DNA of 64,000 bases from BM524 sp041554435 (GCA_041554435.1 JBFFLX010000001.1:7879-71878); one strand, 5' to 3'. Shown: positions 8,529 to 18,697, counted from the stretch's first letter. Notes: generated by a model from the sequence alone, not told the origin. A program made the numbers and translations.

Positions 8529-9701
8529 TTAGTTCATGCTATTTAAGGGGAACTTCATTCTAATTACAGCTCCTGCATCATCACTATTTAGGGCTTCTAT
8601 ACTGCCATTATGCATATCTATTATCAACTTAACTGCGGCAAGAGAAAGTCCTGATCCTTCAATGTGTGATACATCTCCGGCACCAAAGAGTTCAAAAATT
8701 CTATTCAAAGCCAAAGGGGAAAAACCAGGTCCATAATCTTGAATTTCAACACTAAGGTGTTGTTCATTACGTTTTACATTAATATCAATGGGTGAATTTT
8801 TACCTGAATATTTATATGAGTTTTCAAGTATAAGTATAATGCTCTGTCGTATAAGGTCTGAATCAGCGAAAATTAAGGGTTTTTCATCGTTTGAATAATA
8901 ATTAATGTCAATATCAGCATTGTTTTCTTTTAAGAATTTCTTTATGGCCGATTGAATTAGGTGATTAACCGATACTGAAAGGAAATCGGGTTGATATTTT
9001 TTTATTTTTAAACTGGTTATAAGGAGAGCCATATCGGAAAATTGCACTAGTCTTTCTGATACTTTTTTGAGGTGTTCGATATATTCGTTCTGACTAGTAT
9101 CTACTTCAGTTTCGCCTAATAGGTTTGCCAATCCGATTATACCATTTAAAGGTGTCCTTAATTCGTGACTAATTATTGAAAGAAAGTCGCTCTTTGTTTT
9201 ATCCAGTTTCTCAAGTAGTGAGTTGGCTTGTTGTAATTGCTTTGTTCTTTCCCTGACTTTATTTTCCAACTCAATATTATTTTTTTCTAATTGTAGTTTT
9301 TGATCCTGTAGTTGTATTTGTGTCTTAACACGGGCAATTAATTCTGAAGAATTAAAAGGCTTTGTTATATAGTCCTGTCCACCGGTTTCGAATCCTTTAA
9401 CAATACTTTCCATATCAGCCTTTGCTGTTAAAAAAATTACAGGAACAGAAGCGGTTTGTTCACTCTTTTTGAGATGTTTGCATACTTCATAGCCATCCAT
9501 TTCAGGCATCATAATATCGAGCAATATCAAGTCGAAATTTTGTGTATTAGTAATCTTTAATGCCTGTCGGCCATTTTGAGCATATGCTATTTGATAACCA
9601 TTGCTAGAAAGTATATTTCCCAGGATTTGGATGTTTCTAGCAACATCATCAACAATAAGTATTTTTTTCTTTTCTCCTACTTCAGGTCTGCTATTAGTCA
9701 T
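8529..9701 (-). CDS. Response regulator-histidine kinase hybrid (receiver first)
   Basis: 390 residues. An N-terminal receiver domain (about 12-130) has the acidic pair Asp18-Asp19, phospho-acceptor Asp62 and Lys114. It is joined through a coiled coil (about 130-172) to a HisKA domain with phospho-accepting His179 in ISHELRTPLNG, then an HATPase domain with N-box ILENSYKY, G1 DYGPGF and G2 GSGLSLA. There are no membrane helices, so it is cytosolic. Its start overlaps the upstream kinase gene by 8 bases, which makes translational coupling likely. In this cluster it is the only protein with a receiver and is the natural phosphoryl target of the two TPR kinases (inference). It has no DNA-binding output domain. 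Confidence 0.88.
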   Translation of the reverse strand: MTNSRPEVGEKKKILIVDDVARNIQILGNILSSNGYQIAYAQNGRQALKITNTQNFDLILLDIMMPEMDGYEVCKHLKKSEQTASVPVIFLTAKADMESIVKGFETGGQDYITKPFNSSELIARVKTQIQLQDQKLQLEKNNIELENKVRERTKQLQQANSLLEKLDKTKSDFLSIISHELRTPLNGIIGLANLLGETEVDTSQNEYIEHLKKVSERLVQFSDMALLITSLKIKKYQPDFLSVSVNHLIQSAIKKFLKENNADIDINYYSNDEKPLIFADSDLIRQSIILILENSYKYSGKNSPIDINVKRNEQHLSVEIQDYGPGFSPLALNRIFELFGAGDVSHIEGSGLSLAAVKLIIDMHNGSIEALNSDDAGAVIRMKFPLNSMN

Positions 9702-12700
9702 TGAATATAAATTTTAATTTAGATAATAATATTTCTATATTGTCGATATCAAATTTTGTTAATGCCACTTTCAATTCTTCGCTGAACTGTATTAAGGACA
9801 TCAATTTCTTTTGCTCAGAAAACTGCTTGAGTTTATGGTTAAATACTTCGATATCTGATATTAATTTGCTGTTTGAAATTTTTAAATAGTCTTCCATAAA
9901 GAACTCTTTCATTTCAGACTTAATTTGATTGTCAATTAGGTTTAATTCTAATTCATCCAACAAATTTGATGAATTTTCAAATTGCATTATTTCATTTTCA
10001 GTAATTTCTTTAGTTGTTTCTGCCCTTCTATTTTTATTTAATGTAACAACTTCAATATCATGCAAGTAGATAGTAAACACACTCCCTTGTCCAACTTTAC
10101 TTTCTAATTCCAGTTTACCATCCATCATTTCGGCTAGTTGTTTTGTAATTGCTAAGCCTAATCCACTTCCTTTGTTACTATCCTGTGATAATATGCTTCC
10201 TTGTGTAAAGGCAGTAAATATTAGTTTTTGGTCTTTTTTTGATATTCCCGGCCCAGTATCAGAAATGACTATTTGTAGATCTATATGACCTTCTTTCTTG
10301 CTCTTTCTGAAGATGTTGAAACTTACTTTAATCTCGCCTTCCTTCGTAAATTTGGAAGCATTTCCTACTAAGTTTAGCAACATCTGTCTAAGCCTTACTC
10401 CATCAATTTTTATATATTCCTTAAATTCATCATTTTGTTCAACTATGAACTTAACACCTTTGTTTCTTAATTGGATATAAAATATTTGCTTTATTTCATT
10501 TATTATGGTGTTTAATGAAACAGAATTGTAGTTGAGGTTTAGTTTTCCTGCTTGTATTTTAGATAGGTCCAGGATGTCGTTTATAAGAGTAAGCAAACTT
10601 TTGCTACTTGAATCTATTGCTGAAATATAACTTTGCTTTTTACTGTCTTCTTCAAGTTTTAATAATAATTCAGTAAAACCAATTATAGAGTTCATTGGAG
10701 TTCTTATTTCATGACTAATATTAGCCAGAAAAGTGCTTTTTGCTTCATAAGCCTCTTGAGCCTCTTTTATTGCATTTTCAACCTCTTTGTTCTTTTGGAG
10801 CAGGGCTTTATTACTTAATTTTAACTCAATTTGTGAATTTTTTAAAGCGAGTTCTGCCTTTCTTCGCTTTGTAACATCCTCCACTAAGCCCTCTATATAT
10901 TTAATTTCTCCATTGTAGTTTCTTACCAGCCAGGCACTTTCCAAAACATACATTTCTTTGCCATTGGCTCCTATCCACTTTTCTTCTCTACCAGTAATAA
11001 CTCCTTTTTCTTTAATTTCTTCAATAAATTTTGGTCGGTTGAAATAGTTATCTGCAATATTGATCTTGTATAATTCCTTTTCATTTTTATAACCAAGAGT
11101 TTTTATGAGATTTTTATTTGCAAACAGTATGTCTCCCTTTTCATTTGTTTGATATATCCCAATGGTAGCATTATCAACTATTCCTTTAAATTGCTCTCTA
11201 CTTTCAGCCAAAGAAATGTTTAACTGACTGAGTTTTTCTTTTTGTATGGTAATTTCTTTGTTTTTAAAGGCTAAAATACTATAGTTTTTGCGGCTAACTT
11301 TAATGCGGGCATTCACAAAAAATATCAAAATAAAAGTGATTAGAATTATTAATGCAGAAAAAATAATAGTAAAGAATCTTGAATTTTTCTCCCTTTCAAG
11401 TTGTAATTTTTGAATTTCGTTTTTTTGTTTTAGTAGTTGATTTTCAGTTTCTTTTTTCTCCGATTCGTATTTTATATCAAGTTCTTCAAGAATCTTATTC
11501 GTATTCTCTTTAAAAGTGTTTTCTTCAAGGGTTGTATAGTCTTTTAGGTATTTATAAGCCAAATAGTAGTTTTTCTGTCGTGTATAAAAATCAGATATTG
11601 ATTTTAGGGCTTCCAACTCCACATCTGTAAAATTTATTTTTCTACTCGACAAAAGAGCCTTTTTTAAATATATTTCTGATGAATCATCAATAGTTAGTTT
11701 GTTAAATATCTGACCCATAATCAAATAACTAATCGAAATTCGCTTCTCGTCGCCAACTTCATGTTTTATTTGAAGAGAATTTCGCTGATAAAATAATGCA
11801 GAGTCTAAGTTGCCAAATTTATAATAAGCTTCTCCTATATTACTTAGGGCTATTGAATACAGTCTTTTGTTGTTTACCTTTTTATTTAATAATATTGCTT
11901 CACGATTTATTTCAATACATTTCTTAAAATCCTCCTTTTTAGTATATATATCTCCAATATGCATTAAAGCATTCATTTCATTTAAGTAATCATCATTTAG
12001 TTTATAATATTTGTAGGCCTGATGGTAATAATCCATGGCCCTGTCGTATTTTTTCCAGTTTTGCATTACTACGCCTAAACTAATTGATATCCCTGCAAGC
12101 CCATTGTCGTCGCCTATATCTTCATAAATATCTCTGGCATTTTGCATCAAACCTATTGCTTTTTCATAATCGCCCCAGGTTGAAACAACCACAGCAAGCC
12201 CTTTCATCGATTTTGCTATGCCTTGCCTATTACCATTAGTATTGTAAATATCAAGTGCCTTTTGGAAATTTTCTTCTGCAGTTCTATATTGGCTTAAATT
12301 ATAGTAATTCGAAGCAATATTGTAAATTACATCAGCAATATTCGAACTGTCACCTTTTGTTTTCTGGTTTTTAAGAATTAACTGAAGAGTGGTGTCGGCA
12401 GCTTTATAATCACATGCATGACTTTGTTTTTGCCAGATAACAGATAATAATGAATCAACAGCTTCTTTGTTGTTAAGGTTTCTATAAAAAGATAAGCCCA
12501 ATTGATCATAAAATATTGATCGGTTTATATTAGTTTTTGCATAAAATAATGACAGTTGTTTTGATGAGTTAATCTTTTCTTGTAAATTTAAACTATCACC
12601 ATTATTAAACTCTCTAAGCAAACTGTCGTACTCTATATTAGATGCACTTATGGTTGAAATAAGTACTAAAAGACAACTTCCCCATATTAACTTAAAAATG

Positions 12701-12744
12701 TAGTTTTTGGCCTTAAAATAGTATTTGCTGTAAGTAGTGCCCAT
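9694..12744 (-). CDS. TPR-PAS sensor histidine kinase
   Basis: 1016 residues: an N-terminal signal/membrane segment (KLIWGSCLLVLISTISA), a periplasmic TPR array (about 60-410), a coiled coil, a transmembrane helix (FFTIIFSALIILITFILIFF), a PAS domain (SREQFKGIVDNATIGIYQT onward) with PAC-like end, HisKA with FLANISHEIRTPMNS, and HATPase with NLVGNASKF, DTGPGIS and GSGLGLAI. After the ATPase comes an extra alpha-helical C-terminal segment of about 100 residues that matches the one in the neighbouring kinase. There is no receiver domain. The TPRs may sense protein ligands in the periplasm. The gene lies 8 bases after the upstream kinase and overlaps the next gene, so the three are one operon. 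Confidence 0.88.
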   Translation of the reverse strand: MGTTYSKYYFKAKNYIFKLIWGSCLLVLISTISASNIEYDSLLREFNNGDSLNLQEKINSSKQLSLFYAKTNINRSIFYDQLGLSFYRNLNNKEAVDSLLSVIWQKQSHACDYKAADTTLQLILKNQKTKGDSSNIADVIYNIASNYYNLSQYRTAEENFQKALDIYNTNGNRQGIAKSMKGLAVVVSTWGDYEKAIGLMQNARDIYEDIGDDNGLAGISISLGVVMQNWKKYDRAMDYYHQAYKYYKLNDDYLNEMNALMHIGDIYTKKEDFKKCIEINREAILLNKKVNNKRLYSIALSNIGEAYYKFGNLDSALFYQRNSLQIKHEVGDEKRISISYLIMGQIFNKLTIDDSSEIYLKKALLSSRKINFTDVELEALKSISDFYTRQKNYYLAYKYLKDYTTLEENTFKENTNKILEELDIKYESEKKETENQLLKQKNEIQKLQLEREKNSRFFTIIFSALIILITFILIFFVNARIKVSRKNYSILAFKNKEITIQKEKLSQLNISLAESREQFKGIVDNATIGIYQTNEKGDILFANKNLIKTLGYKNEKELYKINIADNYFNRPKFIEEIKEKGVITGREEKWIGANGKEMYVLESAWLVRNYNGEIKYIEGLVEDVTKRRKAELALKNSQIELKLSNKALLQKNKEVENAIKEAQEAYEAKSTFLANISHEIRTPMNSIIGFTELLLKLEEDSKKQSYISAIDSSSKSLLTLINDILDLSKIQAGKLNLNYNSVSLNTIINEIKQIFYIQLRNKGVKFIVEQNDEFKEYIKIDGVRLRQMLLNLVGNASKFTKEGEIKVSFNIFRKSKKEGHIDLQIVISDTGPGISKKDQKLIFTAFTQGSILSQDSNKGSGLGLAITKQLAEMMDGKLELESKVGQGSVFTIYLHDIEVVTLNKNRRAETTKEITENEIMQFENSSNLLDELELNLIDNQIKSEMKEFFMEDYLKISNSKLISDIEVFNHKLKQFSEQKKLMSLIQFSEELKVALTKFDIDNIEILLSKLKFIFND

Positions 12745-12752
12745 TGATAAGT

Positions 12753-15233
12753 TTAAATAATTAGTGTTTTATTTAATTCATCATCAAACGATTTAATGTA
12801 GTTTTCAATTCCTACTATATCAAAATGGTTTATTAAATCTGATAGTTCTTTTGAATAATTTATTAGTTGTTCATTGTTAAATTCATTTGCAATTTTTATA
12901 AGCAGTTTATTAAAAGAATTAAAATGGTCAAACATATTCGACTCCTTGGCCATTTTAAATTCATTCTTCTGAAGGTCATATAACTTGTTTAATAAATCTC
13001 TGTCAAAAGTTTGAAAGTTCAATTTAAGTTCCGAATTTATTTTCGAATTATTATCGTAAGAGGATTCTCCATTTCCAATAATTTTGATGTGCTCGTTAGA
13101 TTCAATTTTATCGGAATGTAGAATTTCAATATCATTGAATTCTAATATGAAAGTACTTCCTTGTCCTATCTTACTTTCCAGTTTAATATTGCCATTCAGA
13201 ACTTCAACTAATTTTTTTACAATAGCCAATCCTAATCCCGTACCTTCAGTGTTGCTGGAGGATTCAATCTGATAAAATGATCTGAAGATATTTTTCTGTT
13301 CTTTTTCAGAAATTCCAATTCCATTATCTATTACTTTTATTATTAAATCAGTTGATTCCTTATTCTTGTTTTTTGCGGCAATATCCACTTCAATTAATCC
13401 ATTATCAGTAAACTTTATGGCGTTACTTATAATGTTAAGTAATATTTGTCTAAGTCGTAAATCATTGAAATTTATAGTGTTAGGAGTATTTTTATTAATG
13501 TTGAATTTTAATTTGTTGTTTTTCTCTTTGGCTCTGTTTTCAAAAATTAAATTTAGTTCATCACATAGGCTTTTAATTTCCAAAGCTTTGTATTTAACAA
13601 GAATTTTCCCGGCTTCTATTTTCGATAGGTCTAAAATATCATTAATAAGAACCAACAATATTTTTGATGAGACTTTAATATAATTTAAATAATGCTTTTG
13701 AACTTCACTTTTTAGTGTTTTTTCCAGTAATTCGGTAAAACCAATTACACCGTTTAAAGGTGTTCTTATTTCATGGCTCATATTAGCCAGAAATTCACTT
13801 TTGATATTATTACTTTTTTCTGCCTCTTGCTTTGCCAAATATAAATCGTCGGCTAACTTTTTTAAGTTAAATCTGGCTCTTTCTATTTCTTCATTTTTCC
13901 TTTTCAGAATCCTATTCAACTTATTTTTTGATTCCAGATATATAGCCAGAAATGATATTGCTCCCATTGCAATTAAAAAAGCCGCAAAAATCAACCATGA
14001 ATATACTCTTTGTCTTTTTAATTCTAACTGATTGATTTTGGACTTTTGTTCCAACAATGAAATTAAATTTTCTTTTCTTTCACTTTCAAAACTAATTTTC
14101 AATCTCGCGATTTCCTTTTGCAGTGAGGAATTCATAATAGAGTCTCTATACATATTAAAAGTATCAGAATGCAATAGGGCAAGTTGATAATTTTTCTTTT
14201 GATAGTATGTATTTCGCAAACCTTTATGTGCATCTTTAATAGTTTCTTTTGCTCCTATTTTTTTTGCAATTACAAGACTTTTTTGGATAAAGTTATTTGC
14301 CAAATTTGTTTTGCCAAGTTTATAATTTATTAATCCTAAATGCAAATAATCCTGCGCCTGGAAAATTTTATCTCCATGATTTAGGTTAATGTTTAAGGCT
14401 ATTTGATAATATTTTAAAGCTTGCTCGTATTCTCCTTCTTCTTCATAAACAGCCCCTAAATCCGAATAACAAATTCCTTGTCCTTTCAGGGATTTAATTT
14501 TTTTGTTTAAATCCAGCGAAAGCCGATAGTATTCTTTCGCTTTTTTAAAATCTTTTTTCTGGAAATAAATATTCCCCAGATTATTCAGATTTATTGCTCT
14601 TCCAAGATCATCGCCACGCTCTTCTTCAATAGAATAACTCTGTTGGAAATATTTGAGGGCTTCATCCGGATTGCCAATAATAAGTTGGATATTTCCGAGG
14701 CTATTTATCGCTACAGCCTGACTCTTTTTGTTGTTTGTTAATTCGGCCAGAGTAAGTGCTTTTTGATGGTATTCAATGGCTTTCGTATAATCATCAATTC
14801 TACGATACACAACTCCCAGATTATTGTTGAAAATAGATCCTAGTTCTTTGTTACCTGTTTTTTCAGATATTTCCAATGCAAACTGATGGAACATAATTGC
14901 CGTGGAGTATTCGCCATTATTTCTTTTTATAACCCCTAAATTGTCGGCGAGTTGAGATAAAAAATCAAGCATGCCTGTTTTTTCCGCCAATTCTCGTGCC
15001 CTATTAAGGTATTTCTGTTTCCTGAGTGTGGAATTAATATCACCGGAATCAATAGAAACAATGTTAATATAATCCAGAATTAATATGCTGTCTTTTGTCC
15101 TGGGATTATTTTCTTCTGTTAATATGCTGTCTGAAGTCGGGTATTCGTTATAAGTTCTCTGGCTTAACACATTAGAAAATGTGAATAAGTTTCCCCAAAA
15201 AATCAATAATACTACAAGTCTTATAATTAGCAT
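12753..15233 (-). CDS. TPR sensor histidine kinase
   Basis: 826 residues from the ATG at 15233, which directly starts a signal/membrane segment (MLIIRLVVLLIFWGNLFTF); an in-frame TTG at 15251 is less likely. About six TPR units (residues 70-370) are followed by a transmembrane helix (SWLIFAAFLIAMGAISFLAIYL), a coiled coil, HisKA with FLANMSHEIRTPLNG, HATPase with NIISNAIKFT, DNGIGIS and GTGLGLAI, and a helical C-terminal domain of about 95 residues. It is first in the three-gene kinase operon and resembles its neighbour except for the missing PAS domain, suggesting duplication. Confidence 0.88.
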   Translation of the reverse strand: MLIIRLVVLLIFWGNLFTFSNVLSQRTYNEYPTSDSILTEENNPRTKDSILILDYINIVSIDSGDINSTLRKQKYLNRARELAEKTGMLDFLSQLADNLGVIKRNNGEYSTAIMFHQFALEISEKTGNKELGSIFNNNLGVVYRRIDDYTKAIEYHQKALTLAELTNNKKSQAVAINSLGNIQLIIGNPDEALKYFQQSYSIEEERGDDLGRAINLNNLGNIYFQKKDFKKAKEYYRLSLDLNKKIKSLKGQGICYSDLGAVYEEEGEYEQALKYYQIALNINLNHGDKIFQAQDYLHLGLINYKLGKTNLANNFIQKSLVIAKKIGAKETIKDAHKGLRNTYYQKKNYQLALLHSDTFNMYRDSIMNSSLQKEIARLKISFESERKENLISLLEQKSKINQLELKRQRVYSWLIFAAFLIAMGAISFLAIYLESKNKLNRILKRKNEEIERARFNLKKLADDLYLAKQEAEKSNNIKSEFLANMSHEIRTPLNGVIGFTELLEKTLKSEVQKHYLNYIKVSSKILLVLINDILDLSKIEAGKILVKYKALEIKSLCDELNLIFENRAKEKNNKLKFNINKNTPNTINFNDLRLRQILLNIISNAIKFTDNGLIEVDIAAKNKNKESTDLIIKVIDNGIGISEKEQKNIFRSFYQIESSSNTEGTGLGLAIVKKLVEVLNGNIKLESKIGQGSTFILEFNDIEILHSDKIESNEHIKIIGNGESSYDNNSKINSELKLNFQTFDRDLLNKLYDLQKNEFKMAKESNMFDHFNSFNKLLIKIANEFNNEQLINYSKELSDLINHFDIVGIENYIKSFDDELNKTLII

Positions 15234-15317
15234 ATTAGTGGATAAAATCAAGCCCGCTTTGTCGGGAAATTTAAATGCTAATTTAAGAAAAATTAAATAA
15301 TATAATAATTTATTTTT

Positions 15318-16601
15318 CTATGCTAATATAGCAATTAATACCGGCTCGTCTCCACTATTGTCAATTTCAGTTATTATTGTTTTATAAAATGTGTTTTTAA
15401 TAAATTCTTCGCCTTTAATTCTGATGGGGATGTAATTTTCGCCATGTCCATGAGCAAAACCTTTATCAGTTTTTTCCACCAAAACGGTTTGTTGTTTCCC
15501 TATGAAACTTTTGCGGTATTCGAGTCGGTGTTGCTCTGAGGCATTTCTAATTATTTCACTTCTTGCTGTTTTTATCCTGTCGGGAATATGATCAGGAAAT
15601 CTTTCTGCTCTGGTTCCTTTTCTTAATGAATATTTAAAAGTGTGAATATGACCAAACTTCACTTTTTTTATGAAATTTAAAGTTTCGTTAAATTCCTCCT
15701 CAGTTTCACCGGGAAAGCCCACAATTATATCTGTGGTTACATTAAATTCAGGGTACTTTCTTCTTACTCTTTCTATTAAAGTGCCAAACTCATCGGCTGT
15801 ATACATTCGTCTCATGCGTTTTAGAATGTTTTCAGAACCGCTTTGAAGACAAATATGCATATGAGGAGTTAGTTTTGGGTTTTCAAACAAACGGAAAAAA
15901 CTTTCGGAATAACCATCGGGTTCAATTGATGAAATTCTTACTCTGAAGTCACCCGGAATGTCTAATATTTTTTCCACTAAGGCTTCAAAATCCACGCCTT
16001 CGTATTCATATCTTCCCAGATTTACACCTGTTAAAACAACTTCTTTAAAGCCATAATCAATAACCTTTTTTATATTGCTAATTACCTCACTTACAGGCCT
16101 GCTTGTTGCTCGCCCCCTTACTTTTGGAATAATACAATATGTGCAAAACTGATTGCAGCCATCCTGTATTTTTATAAAACTTCGTGTGTGAAATGTATCT
16201 TTTGCGGCTTCATAACCAAATAAATCTTTATCGTAGTTGTCGGGAGCAACAATTTCGCCTTTGGCATGCGCATCAATTATTGAAAATACTGATGTTTTAT
16301 GATCATTATCAATCACATAATCAACACCTTCTTTTTGTTGTAATTTTTCCTTATAATTTGTTGCCATGCATCCGGTTACAACTGTAATGGCATCTTTATT
16401 TTTTTTGTTGGACCGGCTTATCTCCTGACGGGATTTGTGGTCGCTTTGGTTGGTAACAGTACAAGTATTAATGATATAAACATCAGCTTCATCATTAAAG
16501 TCAACTATATCGTAACCATTGGAAGAAAATTGAGAAACTATCGAATCGGTCTCAAAAATGTTAAGGCGACAACCAAGCGTTTTAAATGCAACTTTTTTCA
16601 T
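15318..16601 (-). CDS. mtaB: tRNA (t6A37) C2-methylthiotransferase MtaB
   Basis: 427 residues, radical-SAM methylthiotransferase. The N-terminal UPF0004 domain supplies cysteines for the auxiliary cluster (KTLGCRLN, NTCTVTNQSDHKSR, GCMATN). The radical-SAM CxxxCxxC is in GCNQFCTYCIIPKVRG, and TDIIVGFPGETEEEF follows. The C-terminus fits a TRAM domain. GCRLN...ETDS and NTCTVTNQSD distinguish MtaB from MiaB and RimO. It converts t6A to ms2t6A at position 37 of ANN-decoding tRNAs. It lies 11 bases downstream of the MiaB-like gene in the same operon. Confidence 0.9.
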   Translation of the reverse strand: MKKVAFKTLGCRLNIFETDSIVSQFSSNGYDIVDFNDEADVYIINTCTVTNQSDHKSRQEISRSNKKNKDAITVVTGCMATNYKEKLQQKEGVDYVIDNDHKTSVFSIIDAHAKGEIVAPDNYDKDLFGYEAAKDTFHTRSFIKIQDGCNQFCTYCIIPKVRGRATSRPVSEVISNIKKVIDYGFKEVVLTGVNLGRYEYEGVDFEALVEKILDIPGDFRVRISSIEPDGYSESFFRLFENPKLTPHMHICLQSGSENILKRMRRMYTADEFGTLIERVRRKYPEFNVTTDIIVGFPGETEEEFNETLNFIKKVKFGHIHTFKYSLRKGTRAERFPDHIPDRIKTARSEIIRNASEQHRLEYRKSFIGKQQTVLVEKTDKGFAHGHGENYIPIRIKGEEFIKNTFYKTIITEIDNSGDEPVLIAILA

Positions 16602-16612
16602 ATGCCTTGTTA

Positions 16613-18034
16613 TTAGTTAAGCAAGATTCCTTCTGTGGAAAAAGGTACTGCCGATTCAACTTTTACTTTAACATATTGTCCAATTAAACCATCATCATCC
16701 GATTTAAATCGAATAATTATTTTACCTTCGGTAAGAGCCGATAAATATTCCTGATTTCTGTCGCGTCCCCTAACTAAAACCTTATATGTATTTCCAATCA
16801 TTTTTTTATTGTAATCGTAGGAAGTTTTTACTAATTCCTCTGTTAATTCATGGAATCTTTCTTTTTTTATTTCTTTACTCACAGTGTCTTCCCATTTTGA
16901 ACTTACTGCACCGGGTCGAGGTGAATACTGGGCAATATAGGCCATATTATATTTAAACTCACTCATTATACTTTTAGTGTTTTCAAATTGTTCATCAGTT
17001 TCGCCCGTGAAGCCAACAATTATGTCAGTAAAAATTGTTGCAGTTGGTAACATTCTTCTGATACTGTGAATAATTTGTCGGTATTTTTCCATCGAATGCT
17101 TACGGTTCATATTCTCTAGAACCTGATCATCGCCTGATTGAACAGGGATGTGGATTTGCTTTGCAAGACATTTATACTTTGCTATTACTTCCAAAACATC
17201 ATCATTCATATCCCGGGGGTGAGGGGAGGTGAAATATACCCAAAAATCTTTGCTGCTTTCTTCTCCGTATTTACCTATCTCCTCTAATAACTGAGCAAAA
17301 TTTATTTCTTCGCCCTTCTTGTCGAGACCATAGGAATTAACATTCTGACCTAAAAGTGTAATCGATTTATAATCATTATCAACAAGTCGTTTTAGTTCTT
17401 TAATTATTTCCGATGAGGGACGCGATACTTCTCTTCCTCTGGTATAGGGTACTGCACAATAAGTACAAAATTTATCACATCCGTTTTGTATGGGAATAAA
17501 GGCTTCAAAGCCGGAACTATATTTGGGTGTAATACTCCAAAAATCTTCTATATTTTCGTTTTTAATTACTTTAGAAGGTTTGGGATTATTAATTTGAACA
17601 TCATTCAATTTGAATTCAGCAGGATTAACCGATTTGTTATTCTTCTCCAGATCCTGAAATCCTGCATCCAACGATTGTGTGCTTGCAGGGCTTACAATAC
17701 CATACTGACTAATCATTTGTGGTAGTTCAGGCAAGTCGCTCATTTTGAAAACTAAATCAAATGTTTTTAAAAAGTTTTCCTTGTCGGCAGGTAAAACACA
17801 ACCGGATACAAATGTTAAGAGGTTCTTTTTCTTTTTCCATTTGTTCCATTTGCTAATTCTGGAATATACTTTATTAATACCCTTCTGTCGAACTGAACAT
17901 GCAATTATTCCCAGCAAACTGGCCTCTTCTTCTACATCAGTCTCTTCAAAACCCATCTTATCAAGGATTTTTTGAACTCGTTCGCCATCAGAAATGTTCA
18001 TCTGGCAACCTAACTGAATTATATGATATTTCAT
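16613..18034 (-). CDS. MiaB-like tRNA methylthiotransferase
   Basis: 473 residues with the methylthiotransferase layout: UPF0004 cysteines in LGCQMN, ACSVRQK and SGCVLP, the radical-SAM motif GCDKFCTYCAVPYTRG, TDIIVGFTGETDEQF, and a C-terminal TRAM domain. YTRGREVSRP and IHIPVQSGDDQVLENMNRKH agree with MiaB, which makes ms2i6A37 in tRNA. ACSVRQKGINKVYSR replaces the usual NTCSIREKA, and there is a linker of about 60 residues (roughly 100-160) between the UPF0004 and radical-SAM domains. It is thus a divergent MiaB-group enzyme. First gene of the MiaB-like/MtaB operon. Confidence 0.82.
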   Translation of the reverse strand: MKYHIIQLGCQMNISDGERVQKILDKMGFEETDVEEEASLLGIIACSVRQKGINKVYSRISKWNKWKKKKNLLTFVSGCVLPADKENFLKTFDLVFKMSDLPELPQMISQYGIVSPASTQSLDAGFQDLEKNNKSVNPAEFKLNDVQINNPKPSKVIKNENIEDFWSITPKYSSGFEAFIPIQNGCDKFCTYCAVPYTRGREVSRPSSEIIKELKRLVDNDYKSITLLGQNVNSYGLDKKGEEINFAQLLEEIGKYGEESSKDFWVYFTSPHPRDMNDDVLEVIAKYKCLAKQIHIPVQSGDDQVLENMNRKHSMEKYRQIIHSIRRMLPTATIFTDIIVGFTGETDEQFENTKSIMSEFKYNMAYIAQYSPRPGAVSSKWEDTVSKEIKKERFHELTEELVKTSYDYNKKMIGNTYKVLVRGRDRNQEYLSALTEGKIIIRFKSDDDGLIGQYVKVKVESAVPFSTEGILLN

Positions 18035-18103
18035 TCTTACCTACTTTTTTATAATGTAAACGCCTGATTAAAAGATATTTGACTATTTACATATCCGGGT
18101 GGG

Positions 18104-18111
18104 CAAAAGTA
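18104..18111 (-). promoter_or_regulatory. -7 promoter element of the MiaB-like/mtaB operon
   Basis: The minus strand reads TACTTTTG followed by CCC, about 70 bases upstream of the first start codon. A TTTG at 18135-18138 (minus strand) may be the -33 element, with spacing slightly long. Confidence 0.5.
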
Positions 18112-18199
18112 CATATTTTTATTTATAACCATTACAAATAATCTAATCAAAATGTTAAAAAAAGTGTTATTTTTATAATTATTTTTCAATGAGAAAATT

Positions 18200-18697
18200 A
18201 TGGCAGAAAAAGGTAATGAAACAGAAAATCTTTCGAGGATTAAAGAAATTCTTTTTGGAGAGGATTTGACCAGTATAGATGAGAGATTAGAAAATTTTAA
18301 AAAAGAAAATGCAGTTGCTTTTCAGGATATTAAGGATTATTTCAATAAGCAAGCGGAAGGGCTTGAGAAACTAATAAATGAGAATCAAAAACATTTTGAA
18401 ACCAATGTATTAAAAACCGAAAAACTTCAGGATAATTTTAAAGAAAAAGTTGAGCAGGATATTGCCAATATGCATCTTGAAATTAATAAGGAAAAGACTG
18501 AGGTTCAAAAGATGATCCAAAATCTTGAGATCCAAAACGAAGAAAAATTTGAAGGCCTGATAAAAAATATAAATAATTCTGTAACTGAATTAAAAGATCT
18601 CCTAAATAGTAAGTTTGATGAACTAAATGATAAAAAAACTGACTCTGCGGTAATAGCCGAATTATTCCAAACCATGGCTGATAAACTTAAAGCTTAA
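18200..18697 (+). CDS. Coiled-coil protein, first gene of the small-GTPase operon
   Basis: 165 residues, highly charged (Lys/Glu rich), almost entirely predicted coiled coil from residue 25 to 150, with no signal peptide or membrane helix. I do not recognise a named family. The N-terminal segment RIKEILFGEDLTSIDERLENF resembles the N-terminal helix of the next protein in spacing and residues (ELRKMIIGLDNEDLKRLALF), so the two may share a docking motif. The gene ends 14 bases before the OmpA-like gene. From context it could be a cytosolic scaffold linking the membrane protein, the GTPase and the kinase; this is inference. Confidence 0.7.
   Translation: MAEKGNETENLSRIKEILFGEDLTSIDERLENFKKENAVAFQDIKDYFNKQAEGLEKLINENQKHFETNVLKTEKLQDNFKEKVEQDIANMHLEINKEKTEVQKMIQNLEIQNEEKFEGLIKNINNSVTELKDLLNSKFDELNDKKTDSAVIAELFQTMADKLKA

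Noticed and set aside
15240..15270. CCCG-ctttgt-CGGG hairpin as terminator of mtaB
   Set aside because: Only 4 base pairs with no T-run in the correct orientation.
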